From: Nicotiana tabacum
Lineage: Eukaryota > Streptophyta > Magnoliopsida > Solanales > Solanaceae
Direction of reading: 5' to 3'
NCBI RefSeq assembly: GCF_000715075.1
Contig: NC_134080.1
Coordinates: forward strand, 38,234,758 to 38,298,757
Length of the DNA stretch: 64,000 nt
Shown: positions 32,163 to 41,829 of the stretch, in pieces
Numbering within the stretch: position 1 is the stretch's first letter
Layout: each line of letters opens with the position of its first letter
The notes under the pieces: generated by a model
What the model was told of the DNA's origin: nothing
Database searches by the model: none
What the model saw: only the letters and a program-made list of their open reading frames with translations
Program-made: the position numbers and the translations under genes

Positions 32163-34826
32163 TGTTACAACCCATATCCACATGTGTTAGTTCATGCCAT
32201 ATATTAGTTAACATAAATCCAAGAAGGAATTATCTTTGAGATGATAAGAAGTCAATCCTATTGGTCTTAAGTGATACAAGAGTGTATAAGGGTGATTAAC
32301 CAGTATTAGAAGTTAAACGAATCAAGGATGTTGTAACTCGTATTTTCAGGTAATCTAGCAGTGCTTAATACACTCAAGAGGTCATTTATTAAGGTATTTT
32401 AATCATATAATATCCGTATCATAAGTCTTGAAGTCAAACGAGTTATGAAACAAAAGTCGACAAAAGTTGTCGCAACTTAGGTTCATAATTTTACTTAAAC
32501 ATTAGGTCAAATGTTTCTAATCTTTTCTCATAATTTACAAGGAATTAAGGGGTGATCTACCCACCAAATTAAAGATCTATGAGTCTAGTTTCTAACTCAT
32601 TAAACCGTTCATCGATACAATCTCGGAGTAGAGAGATATTCGAGTTTTCGCGAGACTGTGCCAAGCACCTCTCTATGGGGCCCACTAAGTCGGTTTAAGA
32701 TATTTGGACCTATATAGGATGACTACAACCCGTTTTAAGTCATTTCTTTTCTCTATTTTCAGACCTTAGAACCCTAGGAACATCCTCTCAAGGTTCTCTC
32801 AAGATTCAAGACCCAAAAAAGGGCAAACAACACAAATCAAGTGTCGGGAATTCCATGGCGCTAGTAAGTCTCTTGTTCTTCTTATTGTTGCTCATTTTTG
32901 TGTCGTTCCAGCCCGTGTGGGAGGTTTTTTTAAAGGGTTTATGTTCTGTAAATACTCCCTCATGTTTTTAATATCAATCCTAGGTGATATCAAGCCTTCT
33001 AAAGTGATTCTAGTGCCAAAAAGCACTAATTGATCGCTAGTTTCGTTTTTTTTGTTGTGTGGCAGCATTGGAGGGATATTTCATGGAAATTTAAGGTAAA
33101 ATTGGAGTTGTTCTTTCTGTATAAAGGTAAGGAACCTCTTACTCTATATGTATTTAAGATTATCCAAGTTGCGGCTAAGCCATTGAAGCTAGAACTTGTG
33201 AGATATATATCGAAAGGTTTGGTAGTAATGTTATTGTTTTGTGGACTGTTTTGCGTTGTTGTTGGGCTGCGTATTTTACTACTATCTTGTGGAGTTTTGG
33301 AGGAGTAAGGGTGTGGGGAAACACCATATATATGTAGGGTTATGGGCTGATAGTTATTCGTAACATTTCCAGATTGTTTGACACGACTATGGTGGTCGTC
33401 GTATGTATGGAGTGATTAGGCTGTGTGTGGACTATATTGGGAGGCTCAATATGTTTATTATTGATGTTGTTTGGGCTGTTTGGTGACTATTTTGAATTGT
33501 GTGAGGTCATATATATAGGGGAGGTGCTGTCCGTTTCATCGTAAAATAGGTTGTGGTCGATACATAATAGTTATGACGCTTAAATGATAACGATAGTATC
33601 GTTTCTCTTATTGTAGACTAAGGAGTTTTGACAATTGCATAGCTTGAGATTGGGGCAGTATATACAAGGTATGTGAGGCTATCCCTTTCCTTCTTTTGCA
33701 CGACTCCGCTTGTACATAATGTAATGAACGAGCTTCCAAGATACTCTACTCTTAGAAGGTAGCAGTACTTACATTGTTTTCCCTCTTATGGAACGATTGA
33801 TGTTAATGTTGCTTCTCTTATTCTTATGTTATCAATGTTGTTGGTACTTCCTGATTCTTATAAGGTTCATAGTGAAGAGTTAGTCCTAATAATATGTACA
33901 GAGAATACCGACCTTACGTCACTCCGAAAGATTTAGAATGTGATTCCATGAGTCGAGCATGCATTATATATATGTATCTATTTTACTCTACCGAGACACG
34001 CTATAGTTGGCCGGGTACGGCACCTATTGTGCAACCACTGATCAGTTGGGTTTTACCGAGCTCCACGTGGCCGGGTACGATTCTACTGAGCCTATTATGG
34101 CCGGGTACGATATGATGATGATGATGCCCACAGAGGCGAATGCTTTAAAGGTTTATGTATTTATACATATGTATCATGCATTTCATGTAAGTAGCCCTCA
34201 GAGGTACTAAGATGTTACAGGTGGTATATTCTTTATCCTTGCTTACATTACTGATCGTATTTATGGTTCCTTGCCTTACATACTCAGTACTTTATTCGTA
34301 CTGACGTCCTTTTATTTGTGGATGCTGCATGTCGTGCTGCAGGTCCTGATAGACAGACAGGTGCAGCTCCCCCACCACAGTAGACTGTCCAGTTCAGCGG
34401 TGATTGGCGAGATCCCTTCTCCGGACTTGCCTTGGTCTTGGTATGCAATTTTTGTTATAGACATTATGGGTATGTCGGGGCCCTGTTCCGGCTATGTTGC
34501 AATACTTATGTTCTTTTAGAGGCTCATAGACAGGTATCGGCTCATGTATAGTTTGGTATGCCTTGTCGGCTAGTTTTTGTCGTATAGTCTTTCATAGTAG
34601 CGTGGTAGCTCATACCTTATATGTAGTTTCTTGATTGTCTGGTCATCCCCTGCTATGTATATTCATGCCATCATATTTTATTGCTGGTTGTCCATGATCT
34701 AGGTCTACCATTTATATTGATCTCGTCAGCCTTAAAAGATAATAATGAAGGTTAGATGAAATGTACGTTGGTGCTCGGCAAGTGTGGTCGGGTGCTAGTC
34801 ATGGCCCTTCAGTTTGGGTCGTGACA
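32163..34826 (+). mobile_element. Solo LTR of a gypsy element (2664 bp)
   Basis: TGTTACAACCC...GGGTCGTGACA, flanked by a perfect 5-base TSD CGAAC (32158-32162 and 34827-34831). The undisturbed target is visible in the duplicated copy at 41241 (TTCGAACGATGGG), which proves the boundaries. No internal sequence remains, so it arose by LTR-LTR recombination. It is probably a Tekay/Del-type chromovirus by general resemblance. Small frames inside it (33030-33308, 34271-34519) have no domain. Confidence 0.93.
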
Positions 34827-34996
34827 CGAACGATGGGGGAAAGGTGGGAGGATGCATTGGGTGAAATCCGTCAATTGATCGCGGCGATGACAACCAACCC
34901 AAGGGTGGTTGCCGGAGCTCAGGTGGAAAATGGGGGAAATCACGATCATGGTAACAATAACCAATTTGGAATGAAATATTCTAGGGTGGAATTTCC

Positions 34997-35005
34997 TAAA
35001 TTTGG
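34997..35005. repeat. MULE target-site duplication, left
   Basis: TAAATTTGG, matching CAAATTTGG at 40592-40600 with one mismatch. MULEs make 9-base duplications. Confidence 0.6.
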
Positions 35006-35100
35006 CCCAAATCCCCCTTACACACTTTCTATGGACGATAATAACCTTACTCAAGAAACCTTTCTAAAGTGTATCTAGTACCCATCTCCTTTGACCAGAT

Positions 35101-35738
35101 CCTGTTAATAAGACATCCGTGTATGTCACGCCTTTGACTTTACATAATTTTAACCCATTACCTTATAATAACTAACCCGACCCTACCCGACCCTAACTGA
35201 CCCTACCCGACCCACAAGGTAAAAGCGTTAAAACCAAACTTACCCAAGTCAGTACTCAAAATCCGATACATCTAGAAGGAGCTACTGTAAAGGCGATTCC
35301 GGCGACCATCTCAAGCTACGCTTTCATCGTGGATTTCCGGTGGATTTATGCGGTTAATAGGTTAGTAATTTTCTTCTCCTTGCATTACCCGTTTATTTTA
35401 GTAGTGGGTGGGTTGAATCTACGGTTTTTTTGAAATTTCTTCTATTTTGCTTAGGGTTATCAGATTTTTTAAAAGGGGAATCTTTTGTCATTATCGATAT
35501 CACTGTGAAGTTGTCGTCTTGTTACCTTTACAGATAGTTTTTTTATAAAAGAGATTTGTCTTGTGTTTGCAAACCGTGTGTAAAGTTAGGGTTTAACTGA
35601 TTATTATAATACCATTGCTTTGAACAATGTGATATGCTCTTGTCTTTGTCTCCACTTTTATATTTCATCTGTAGTTCTTTATTTTCAATTATTGCATGTG
35701 GAAAGTCCATTTATTTGTCCCTTATTTGTTTGCAGATA
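35101..35738 (+). other. MULE 5' untranslated region
   Basis: Non-coding. It includes a short repeat of ACCCGACCCTA (35176-35215) and ends in a splice-acceptor-like TGTTTGCAG just before the transposase ATG, so a 5' UTR intron is likely. Confidence 0.5.
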
Positions 35739-38700
35739 ATGTCTTTTAAAATCATTACCCTCAGGTGGTACCATGATGGGGTATTAGTTCCTGGTAACTT
35801 TGCTCGTTATGTGGGTGGTAGTCAAACATTGACTTTAGATGTAGATGTGGATTTACTGTCTCTTATTGAACTAATGAACTACACTAGGATATATGACTTT
35901 CAAAATGTGGCTGAGTTGTATATTTGTCCAATGGATAGGACAGATAAATTGGTAAATATTCTAATAGACAAGGATATTTTAGACATTTGTAATGAATTAG
36001 AAGATAGGGATACCTTAGATATTTATGTGACTCATGCTGCCCCTTTATGTGTTGTTGACATAAATGAGGCTAGTAAAGGGGTTGGTGGGTGTAATAGTGG
36101 AGCTTTTAAGAGCACAACTGTCTTAGAAGAAGAGGAAGATAGTGAATCTGAATCTGCACCTGCTCATGAACCTACCCCTTCCCCTTCTCCTTCTCCTGAA
36201 CCTGCTCCTGCTCCTGCCCCTTCACCTTCAAGAGAACAAGAGAGTGGAGTGGATAGTGAATCAGACTTTGATAATAGTGAAGGTGAGGATGACAATGAGA
36301 ATGATTTAGATTTTGACAATAGTGATAGTGATGAGAGTGATGGAGTAGATTTACATGTTCCTGATGATAAGGATTATGGATCTGATGTTCATGAAGAATT
36401 TGTAGAGTGTAGGGATGAACTGAGGAAGTATAGGAGGAAAAGGAGTGAAAGGCCAAAAGATAGAGGTGATATTAACCTAGGTGATGCAGGAGTTGATATT
36501 GGTTTTGATGAATTAAGAACTGGTAGCAAGCAAGATAGGTACACAGGCTTAGTAGGGACAGATGAGCCTTACTTTGGGTCTTCAGATGCTGAAAGTTTTC
36601 CTTCAGATGCTGAAGATGAATTTGATGAAGAACATAAGGAGAAAATAGCTGCCAAGAGAAGGAAGAAAGCTCTGATATTTGGTCCAACTGTCAAGAAAAT
36701 AACCTAGGAGTTGGGGCTGATTTTTTAGAGTGTTGAACAATTTAGGTTTGTTGTTAGTAAGTATGCAATTCAGAAAAGAGTTCAAATTGAAAAGTATATT
36801 AATGAACCTGGCAGGGTGAGGGTAAGATGCATGCATCCAAAATGTCCATGGATCTTGGCTGCAAGCAAAGATGGCATATCCAACAATTTTAAGGTAAAAA
36901 GGTATTGTCCTGTCCACAAGTGTTACAAAACAAATAAAAACAAGCTTTGCAACTCCAGATACCTAGCAAAGCATTACAGGGATAAGATTGTGTGTCAACC
37001 AAATATGAAAGTTTGGGAGCTAAAGAAACTCATTAAGGATGAACTGGACATGGATGTTGGTAGGTCTACTGTACATAGAGCTAGAGCAAAAATTCTAAAG
37101 GAGATAATAGGTGATGTGCATGCTGAGTTCAAGAGACTCTATGATTATAGAGATATTCTGTTACAAACAAATCCAGGTACAACTTGTGTTGTGAAGGTAG
37201 AAGATCAAGGTGAAGGCAAGCTTGTCTTCAATTCATTTTATGTTTGCTTCTATGCTATGAAGAAGGGATGGTCTGAAGGTTGCAGAAGGATAATTGGCAT
37301 TGATGGTTGTTTTCTGAAAGGCATTTGTAAGGGTCAACTTCTTGTAGCAGTATCAAAGGATGGAAATAATCAGATGTTTCCTATAGCTTGGGCCATTGTA
37401 GAGGTTGAGAACAGTTTCACTTGGACATGGTTTTTGAAGCGTGTGACTCATGACTTAGAGCTTCAAGATGGAAGGGATCTTACTATCATGTCTGATATGC
37501 AAAATGTGAATATATTCTTCTGTTTCTGTTTTCTGTCAATATTTATTTTTTCTAATTTCTGTTTCTGTTGGCAACTAATTCAATTCTTTTTATGTTTAAG
37601 GGGTTGCTTAAAGCTGTATCAGAAGTGTTGCCTGAAAGTGAACATAGGTGGTGTGCCAGACATATATTAGCAAACTGGTCCAAAGATTGGAGAGGATTAG
37701 AGAGGAGAAATAACTTCTGGAGGTGTGCTAGAGCATCATGTGTGGCAGAACTGAATTTTCACCTAGACAGTTTGAATATGCTTGGGAATGGGATATGTGA
37801 GAGCCTCTTGAGGTATAACAAGGAAACCTGGTGTAGAGCATACTTCAACTGTGACAGGAAATGTGATATAATTGACAACAATATGTGCGAGACATTTAAT
37901 GCTTGGATACTTGCTGCTCGGCACAAGACAATTATCACAATATTGGAGGAAATTAGAGTGAAGATGATGGAGAGAATAGGAAAGTTGAGGGAGTTTGCAG
38001 ATACATGGATATATGATATATCCCCAATTGCTATGAAGGTGTATCAAGATAACATGGCACAATCTATGAGGTGTACAATCAAGTGGTATGGTGAATATGG
38101 CTATGAGGTTGAGGATACCTCATTAAGAGTGGTGCTGAAGCATTGTGTGAATATGCAAGCTCAAACTTGTACATGCAGGTCATGGATGCTGAAGGGTATC
38201 CCTTGTGCTCATGCCATTGCTGCTATGCATTTCAAGAACCTTGACCCAATTAACTACATATCTCACTGGTACCACAAATCCACCTATCTGAAGGCATATT
38301 CAACATTCATCCAGCATGTGTCAAACATGCAGATGTGGCCAACATCTACCAATCCACCAATTGAACCCCCACAAATTAAAAAGATGCCTGGTAGACCAAA
38401 GAAGAAGAGAATAAGAGAAGAAACTGAACATCCTACTTCTGGAAAGCTTTCAAGAAGGGGTATGGAGATGACATGTTCAAACTGTGGTGGATATGGACAC
38501 AACAAGAGGAGCTGCCCTAAGAAGGCAAGGCCTGCAGATTCTACTCCAGCAAATGCTTCATATATCCAAAGATGTGGAGGAAGAGGCAGAGCAAGAGGAA
38601 CAGGAACTCCAACTACTTTTGCCCCAGCTGCTGCTGGTAGAGGAAGAGGAACTGCTGCTAGTAGAGGAAGAGGAACTGGTACTCCAACTACTTCTGCCCC

Positions 38701-39098
38701 TGTTGTTGCTGGTAGAGGAAGAGGAACTGGTAGTGTTAGGGGAAGTTCTGGGTTTGGACTATTTCAATCAAGCAGTGGGTTTACAAGTTTTTCTGTAAGT
38801 AGTTCAAAGTTAATTTTATATCTTGTTTGCTTTAACAACTTTACTGAATATTTTCTATTTTTGGCAGTCTGGTGGAGGTAAGCCAAGAGTGGTCTCTCAT
38901 GGTGGTGAAAAGAGGTCCTCGGCAGATATTCTGGAGTGTGCATACAAGCCAAGAAGTGGTGTAAAATGGAATGGTAGACCAGCCATTACTAGAAGACAAC
39001 TTGAAAGAACTGCTGCAACTCGTTCCAGAACTGCCACATCTCAATCCAATTTAAGTCAAGCAAGTTCATCATCCCAGCAATCCCAGAACAACCACTGA
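35739..39098 (+). pseudogene. MULE transposase (MURA-like), three exons
   Basis: Cut-and-paste transposase. I start it at ATG 35739 (MSFKIITLRWYHDG), which follows an acceptor site; the open frame upstream is intronic. Order: N-terminal PB1-like domain; acidic and Pro-rich spacer; MuDR DNA-binding zinc finger (CMHPKCPW, CPVHKC); MULE DDE domain (IGIDGCFLKG, MSDMQ, RWCARHI); SWIM zinc finger (CTCRSWMLKGIPCAHAI); CCHC knuckle (CSNCGGYGHNKRSC); and a Gly/Arg-rich tail. Predicted introns are 37506-37600 (between the second Asp block and GLLKAVSE) and 38795-38867. Two in-frame stops, TAG 36705-36707 and TAG 36726-36728, fall seven codons apart between the acidic spacer and the zinc finger; the rest reads cleanly. 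Length is typical of the family. Confidence 0.9.
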
Positions 39099-39894
39099 AT
39101 TCTGTTATTGTCACTATTAATTTATTTTGGAACTGTTGTAATTTTCCTTTGGAACTGTAATTTATTTTGGAACTGCTGTTAGGTTAATTTGGAACTGCTA
39201 TTTAGGTTTGTTGTTAGTGTTGTTATTTTGTTAAGGCAGCCTGCTGTTATTTTGGTATGCTGTAAAACTGGGCAGCGTATATTTTTGTTAAGGCAGGCTA
39301 CTGCTATTAGGTGATTGTAATAAACACCTTTATTCTATGATGAAATATATTTTTAGTGTTGTTTGATAATTTCTGGGCAGATGTGTCTTTAGTGTTGTAT
39401 GAATGCTGTTATTTTGGTATGTTGTTAAGCATTTGTGTTGTCATTTTTGTATGCTGTTATTTCTGGAAAATTTCAGCATTTGAGTTGTATATCAGCCACT
39501 AATTGACTGTGTTTCAGTATTTTATCAGTCACAATTTGAGGTGTGTTTTAACTGTACTATCATCTCACACAGCAACAAAGTCAAACGAAACAACATTAAC
39601 AATTGCCAAAAAAAATCATTCTAACTCACACAGCAACAAACTCAAACAAAACAACATTAACAATTGCCAAAAGATTTCATTCATTTCTAACAAAGGGATA
39701 CAAAATCTACCGAAAACTTCATTCATTTTCTTACACTATATAACAATCTTTAGAACTACCTAACACAATCAACTTCAACACAATTGCAATTAAAATCAGC
39801 ACACACAATCTCCTCCAATTTCTTTGGTTTCTATTTTCCTTCAACAATGCATCAAATGCCCTCTTCTTCTTCAGCAGCCCCAAAATCACCATTT
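39099..39894. other. MULE spacer between transposase and GRF gene
   Basis: AT-rich with short direct repeats (GGAACTGTTGTAATTT / GGAACTGTAATTTA at 39128-39175; CACAGCAACAAA at 39568 and 39639). It would serve as convergent 3' untranslated DNA for the two MULE genes. Confidence 0.5.
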
Positions 39895-40134
39895 TCAAGT
39901 GCTCTGGAGTTGGGGGTCAAACCACATAAAGAAATTACATGCCGATCGTCTGTCCCTCTGAAAAATTGAAGAGACAAAATTATTACGGAATATAAAATCG
40001 ATTAGAAAAGTACAATTGATATTTACCTCATAAAATGGACATCCGTAAAATCGACGACCCGAATTATCAACACTCCATGACTGTATCACCACAGCTTCTT
40101 CACCACAATAGCAAAATTTTCTCAGATTATGCAT
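39895..40134 (-). CDS. GRF-type zinc-finger protein in MULE
   Basis: Small gene antisense to the transposase. Exon 1 (40027-40134) encodes CYCGEEA, SWS and GRRFYGCPFYE. A canonical GT...AG intron of 69 bp (39958-40026, ending ATTTTTCAG) follows. Exon 2 starts RDRRSACNFFMWFD. Splicing places the Cys and aromatic residues of the GRF zinc finger (zf-GRF) in register. Because 69 is a multiple of three and the intron has no stop, the unspliced RNA is also open. In-frame TGA ends the protein shortly after, while another frame downstream (to about 39730) encodes a Lys-rich and then hydrophobic stretch like the coiled-coil/membrane tail of plant GRF proteins, so a frameshift is likely. The role is unknown; binding of single-stranded or structured nucleic acid is the usual GRF activity. 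Confidence 0.6.
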   Translation of the reverse strand: MHNLRKFCYCGEEAVVIQSWSVDNSGRRFYGCPFYEVNINCTFLIDFIFRNNFVSSIFQRDRRSACNFFMWFDPQLQST

Positions 40135-40591
40135 TTTCCCAAATCTTAAAATTGAGCCCTAGAAATTTAACCCTTATGTCAAAAAAGAGAAGGAAGAAAT
40201 AGAAGAAGACTGTAATATTGGCTTCGAGCTTCAAGAAGAGGAATAAATTTTGGCTTCAAGAAGATAAAATTTTCTTCAATTTAAAGCTTTCAAGGAGGAA
40301 GAAGAAGATGAAAATCGGGTTAGTATATAGATAGAAATGGGTTAAGGCCCTTTTAATCTTTTAAAAGGGGTCACTGGAATGTGTTTTTGACCGTTTATTA
40401 AAGACAGAAATTGTCTTGAAATAGTGTCCACGCGCTTGGTCCAGTTTGTATTACACACGCTTAGACCTGGTCAAAGAAGGTGTGTACTAGGCACACTTTA
40501 GAAAGGTTGCGTGTGTAAGGTTATTATGGTCCACAGAAAGTGTGTAAGCGGGATTTGGGCCATAGTTCGGGTGCCAACTTATGTAATTTCC

Positions 40592-40600
40592 CAAATTTGG
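40592..40600. repeat. MULE target-site duplication, right
   Basis: CAAATTTGG, the partner of 34997-35005. It overlaps the 8-base microhomology AAATTTGG at which the tandem duplication joined. Confidence 0.55.
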
Positions 40601-40771
40601 TAACAATTTAGTTTAAACTTACAATTCTAGCCTTAATGAGACTCTTTTATAACCACACAAATACTGTGGGTCCCTTTTTAACTTGTTTAGGACCACAAAT
40701 TCCAAAAGTCTTTATTTTTCTTAAACTCCGTGCCCGGTCAAACAGGTTCACATAAATTGGAACGGAGGGAG
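40593..40771. mobile_element. Stowaway-like MITE, 5'-truncated duplicate
   Basis: Same sequence as 31505-31681, lacking the left terminus. The right terminus GGAACGGAGGGAGTA is intact. The truncation marks the start of the duplicated segment. Confidence 0.85.
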
Positions 40772-40790
40772 TACTATTTTAAAAGTACGA

Positions 40791-41108
40791 TGTTACGAGT
40801 CTATAAATATGAGAAGGGCATAGTAGTATTAGTCAATTTCGGGGGAAAAGTTAGTTAGGCGGTTAGACAATGTTAGGGGGGGGAGCTGACATTCTGTTAG
40901 AAGAGAATCTCGACTAGGGAATATAAGGAAATAAGCTCTGTTGTAATAGTTATTCAAACTTAATACAATAACACTTTTCTCTCTAACTTTTCTTTGTGTC
41001 CTTAGTTCTCTTCCAAGAACAGGGTAGCTATAGATTGTTCACGAACTATTCTCTCAATTGGCTCTTTAGATTTACAGATTTGTACTTAATTCAATTAGGT
41101 ATATAACA
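40791..41108 (+). repeat. Reina 5' LTR, copy 2
   Basis: 318 bp, TGTTACGAG...ATATAACA; partner of the 3' LTR at 50544-50865. TATA box TATAAATA at about 40803. Confidence 0.88.
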
Positions 41109-41263
41109 ATGGAACTAGAGCGACGGTCTTGGGCAAAATTATGTCGGAGATGATGAGCAGAAACGGCGAAATCCGACGGGAATTGGATGAGCTCCGCAAG
41201 AAAATTTGTTTCATGGCAGAAAAACATGATGAACATGTTCGAACGATGGGGGAAAGGTGGGAG

Positions 41264-41268
41264 GATGC
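41264..41268. repeat. Copia target-site duplication, left
   Basis: GATGC, repeated exactly at 46267-46271. The empty site GAGGATGCATTGGG is preserved in duplicate copy 1 at about 34850. Confidence 0.95.
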
Positions 41269-41620
41269 TGTTGAATTTGGCAAAATTTTGTCCCACATCG
41301 GTGGGCTCTTGAGTTTTGGGGGGATTTTCCCCCTATAAAAGAAGGCCTAATGTTTAGGATTTAAACACACCTCTCATTTGCCTTCTCATCTGTTTAATAC
41401 ATTTGTATCTTCTCTCTTTAGTATTATTTCACTTGTATTATTTGGAGTGAAATAAAATATTGGTTGTGTCCGAGGAGTAGGCAAAATTAGTCGAACCTCG
41501 TAAATTCTGGTATTCCCTTTATTGTTGTTTTATTGTCTTATTTATTATTTGGTGGCTGTCATAATTTTTGGTATAGTAGTTGTGACTTATTCACACTATA
41601 TACATTTGGCTTCCGCAACA
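41269..41620 (+). repeat. Copia 5' LTR
   Basis: TGTTGAATTTGG...CTTCCGCAACA. TATA box TATAAAA at 41334-41340. The C-rich ATTTTCCCCC block before it differs from the 3' LTR at one position. Confidence 0.95.
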
Positions 41621-41621
41621 A

Positions 41622-41637
41622 TTGATATCAGAGCCAA
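41622..41637 (+). promoter_or_regulatory. Copia primer binding site
   Basis: TTGATATCAGAGCCAA, a near match to the TGGTATCAGAGC site complementary to initiator tRNA-Met used by plant copia elements. Confidence 0.8.
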
Positions 41638-41829
41638 GGTACTGTCTAAGTATGCTCTGTGGTTGCAGCATAGTCTGATCTTCCACATAAGAAAAGATTT
41701 ATCTTGGTAACTGAGTCAAGGTTCTGTCTGAGTATGCTCTGTAGTTCCAGCTTAGTCTGATCTTCTACATCAGAAAGGAAATAATCTTGATTTGTGTCGT
41801 CAGCTATTAAATAATATTTGTGTCAAATA

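Larger units (their letters stand above)
32044..35005 (+). pseudogene. Reina gag 5' fragment, copy 1, split by a solo LTR
   Basis: The gag start (leader, then an N-terminal Met-Ser-Glu-rich coiled-coil sequence) runs 32044-32162, is interrupted by the solo LTR at 32163-34826, resumes at 34827 (TMGERWEDALGEI, AAMTTNPRVVAG) and stops at 35005 where the MULE begins. It matches 41129-41268 plus 46267-46427 of copy 2. Nothing of pol is present in this copy. Confidence 0.85.
35006..40591 (+). mobile_element. Autonomous-type Mutator-like element (MULE)
   Basis: 5.6-kb DNA transposon with long terminal inverted repeats. The left (35006-~35100) and the complement of the right (~40465-40561) both read CCCAAATCCC, CTTACACACTTTCT, then ATAATAACCTTAC and ACCTTTCTAAAGTGT. 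The right end has about 30 further bases (GGAAATTACATAAGTTGG and on) that are missing from the left end, so the left terminus is truncated. The element carries a plus-strand MURA-type transposase gene and a minus-strand GRF zinc-finger gene. It sits exactly at the junction of the Reina tandem duplication. Confidence 0.88.

Noticed and set aside
33030..33308. 92-codon hydrophobic frame in the solo LTR
   Set aside because: It lies wholly within the LTR, has no recognisable domain, and random hydrophobic frames are common in T-rich DNA.
35634..35738. Upstream start of the MULE transposase with a signal-peptide-like N-terminus
   Set aside because: The hydrophobic stretch ends at an acceptor-like TTTGCAG, and the family N-terminus begins at the ATG at 35739, so this is probably intron read-through.
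36172..36456. His/Tyr-rich minus-strand frame in the MULE
   Set aside because: It is the reverse complement of the acidic and Pro-rich spacer of the transposase.
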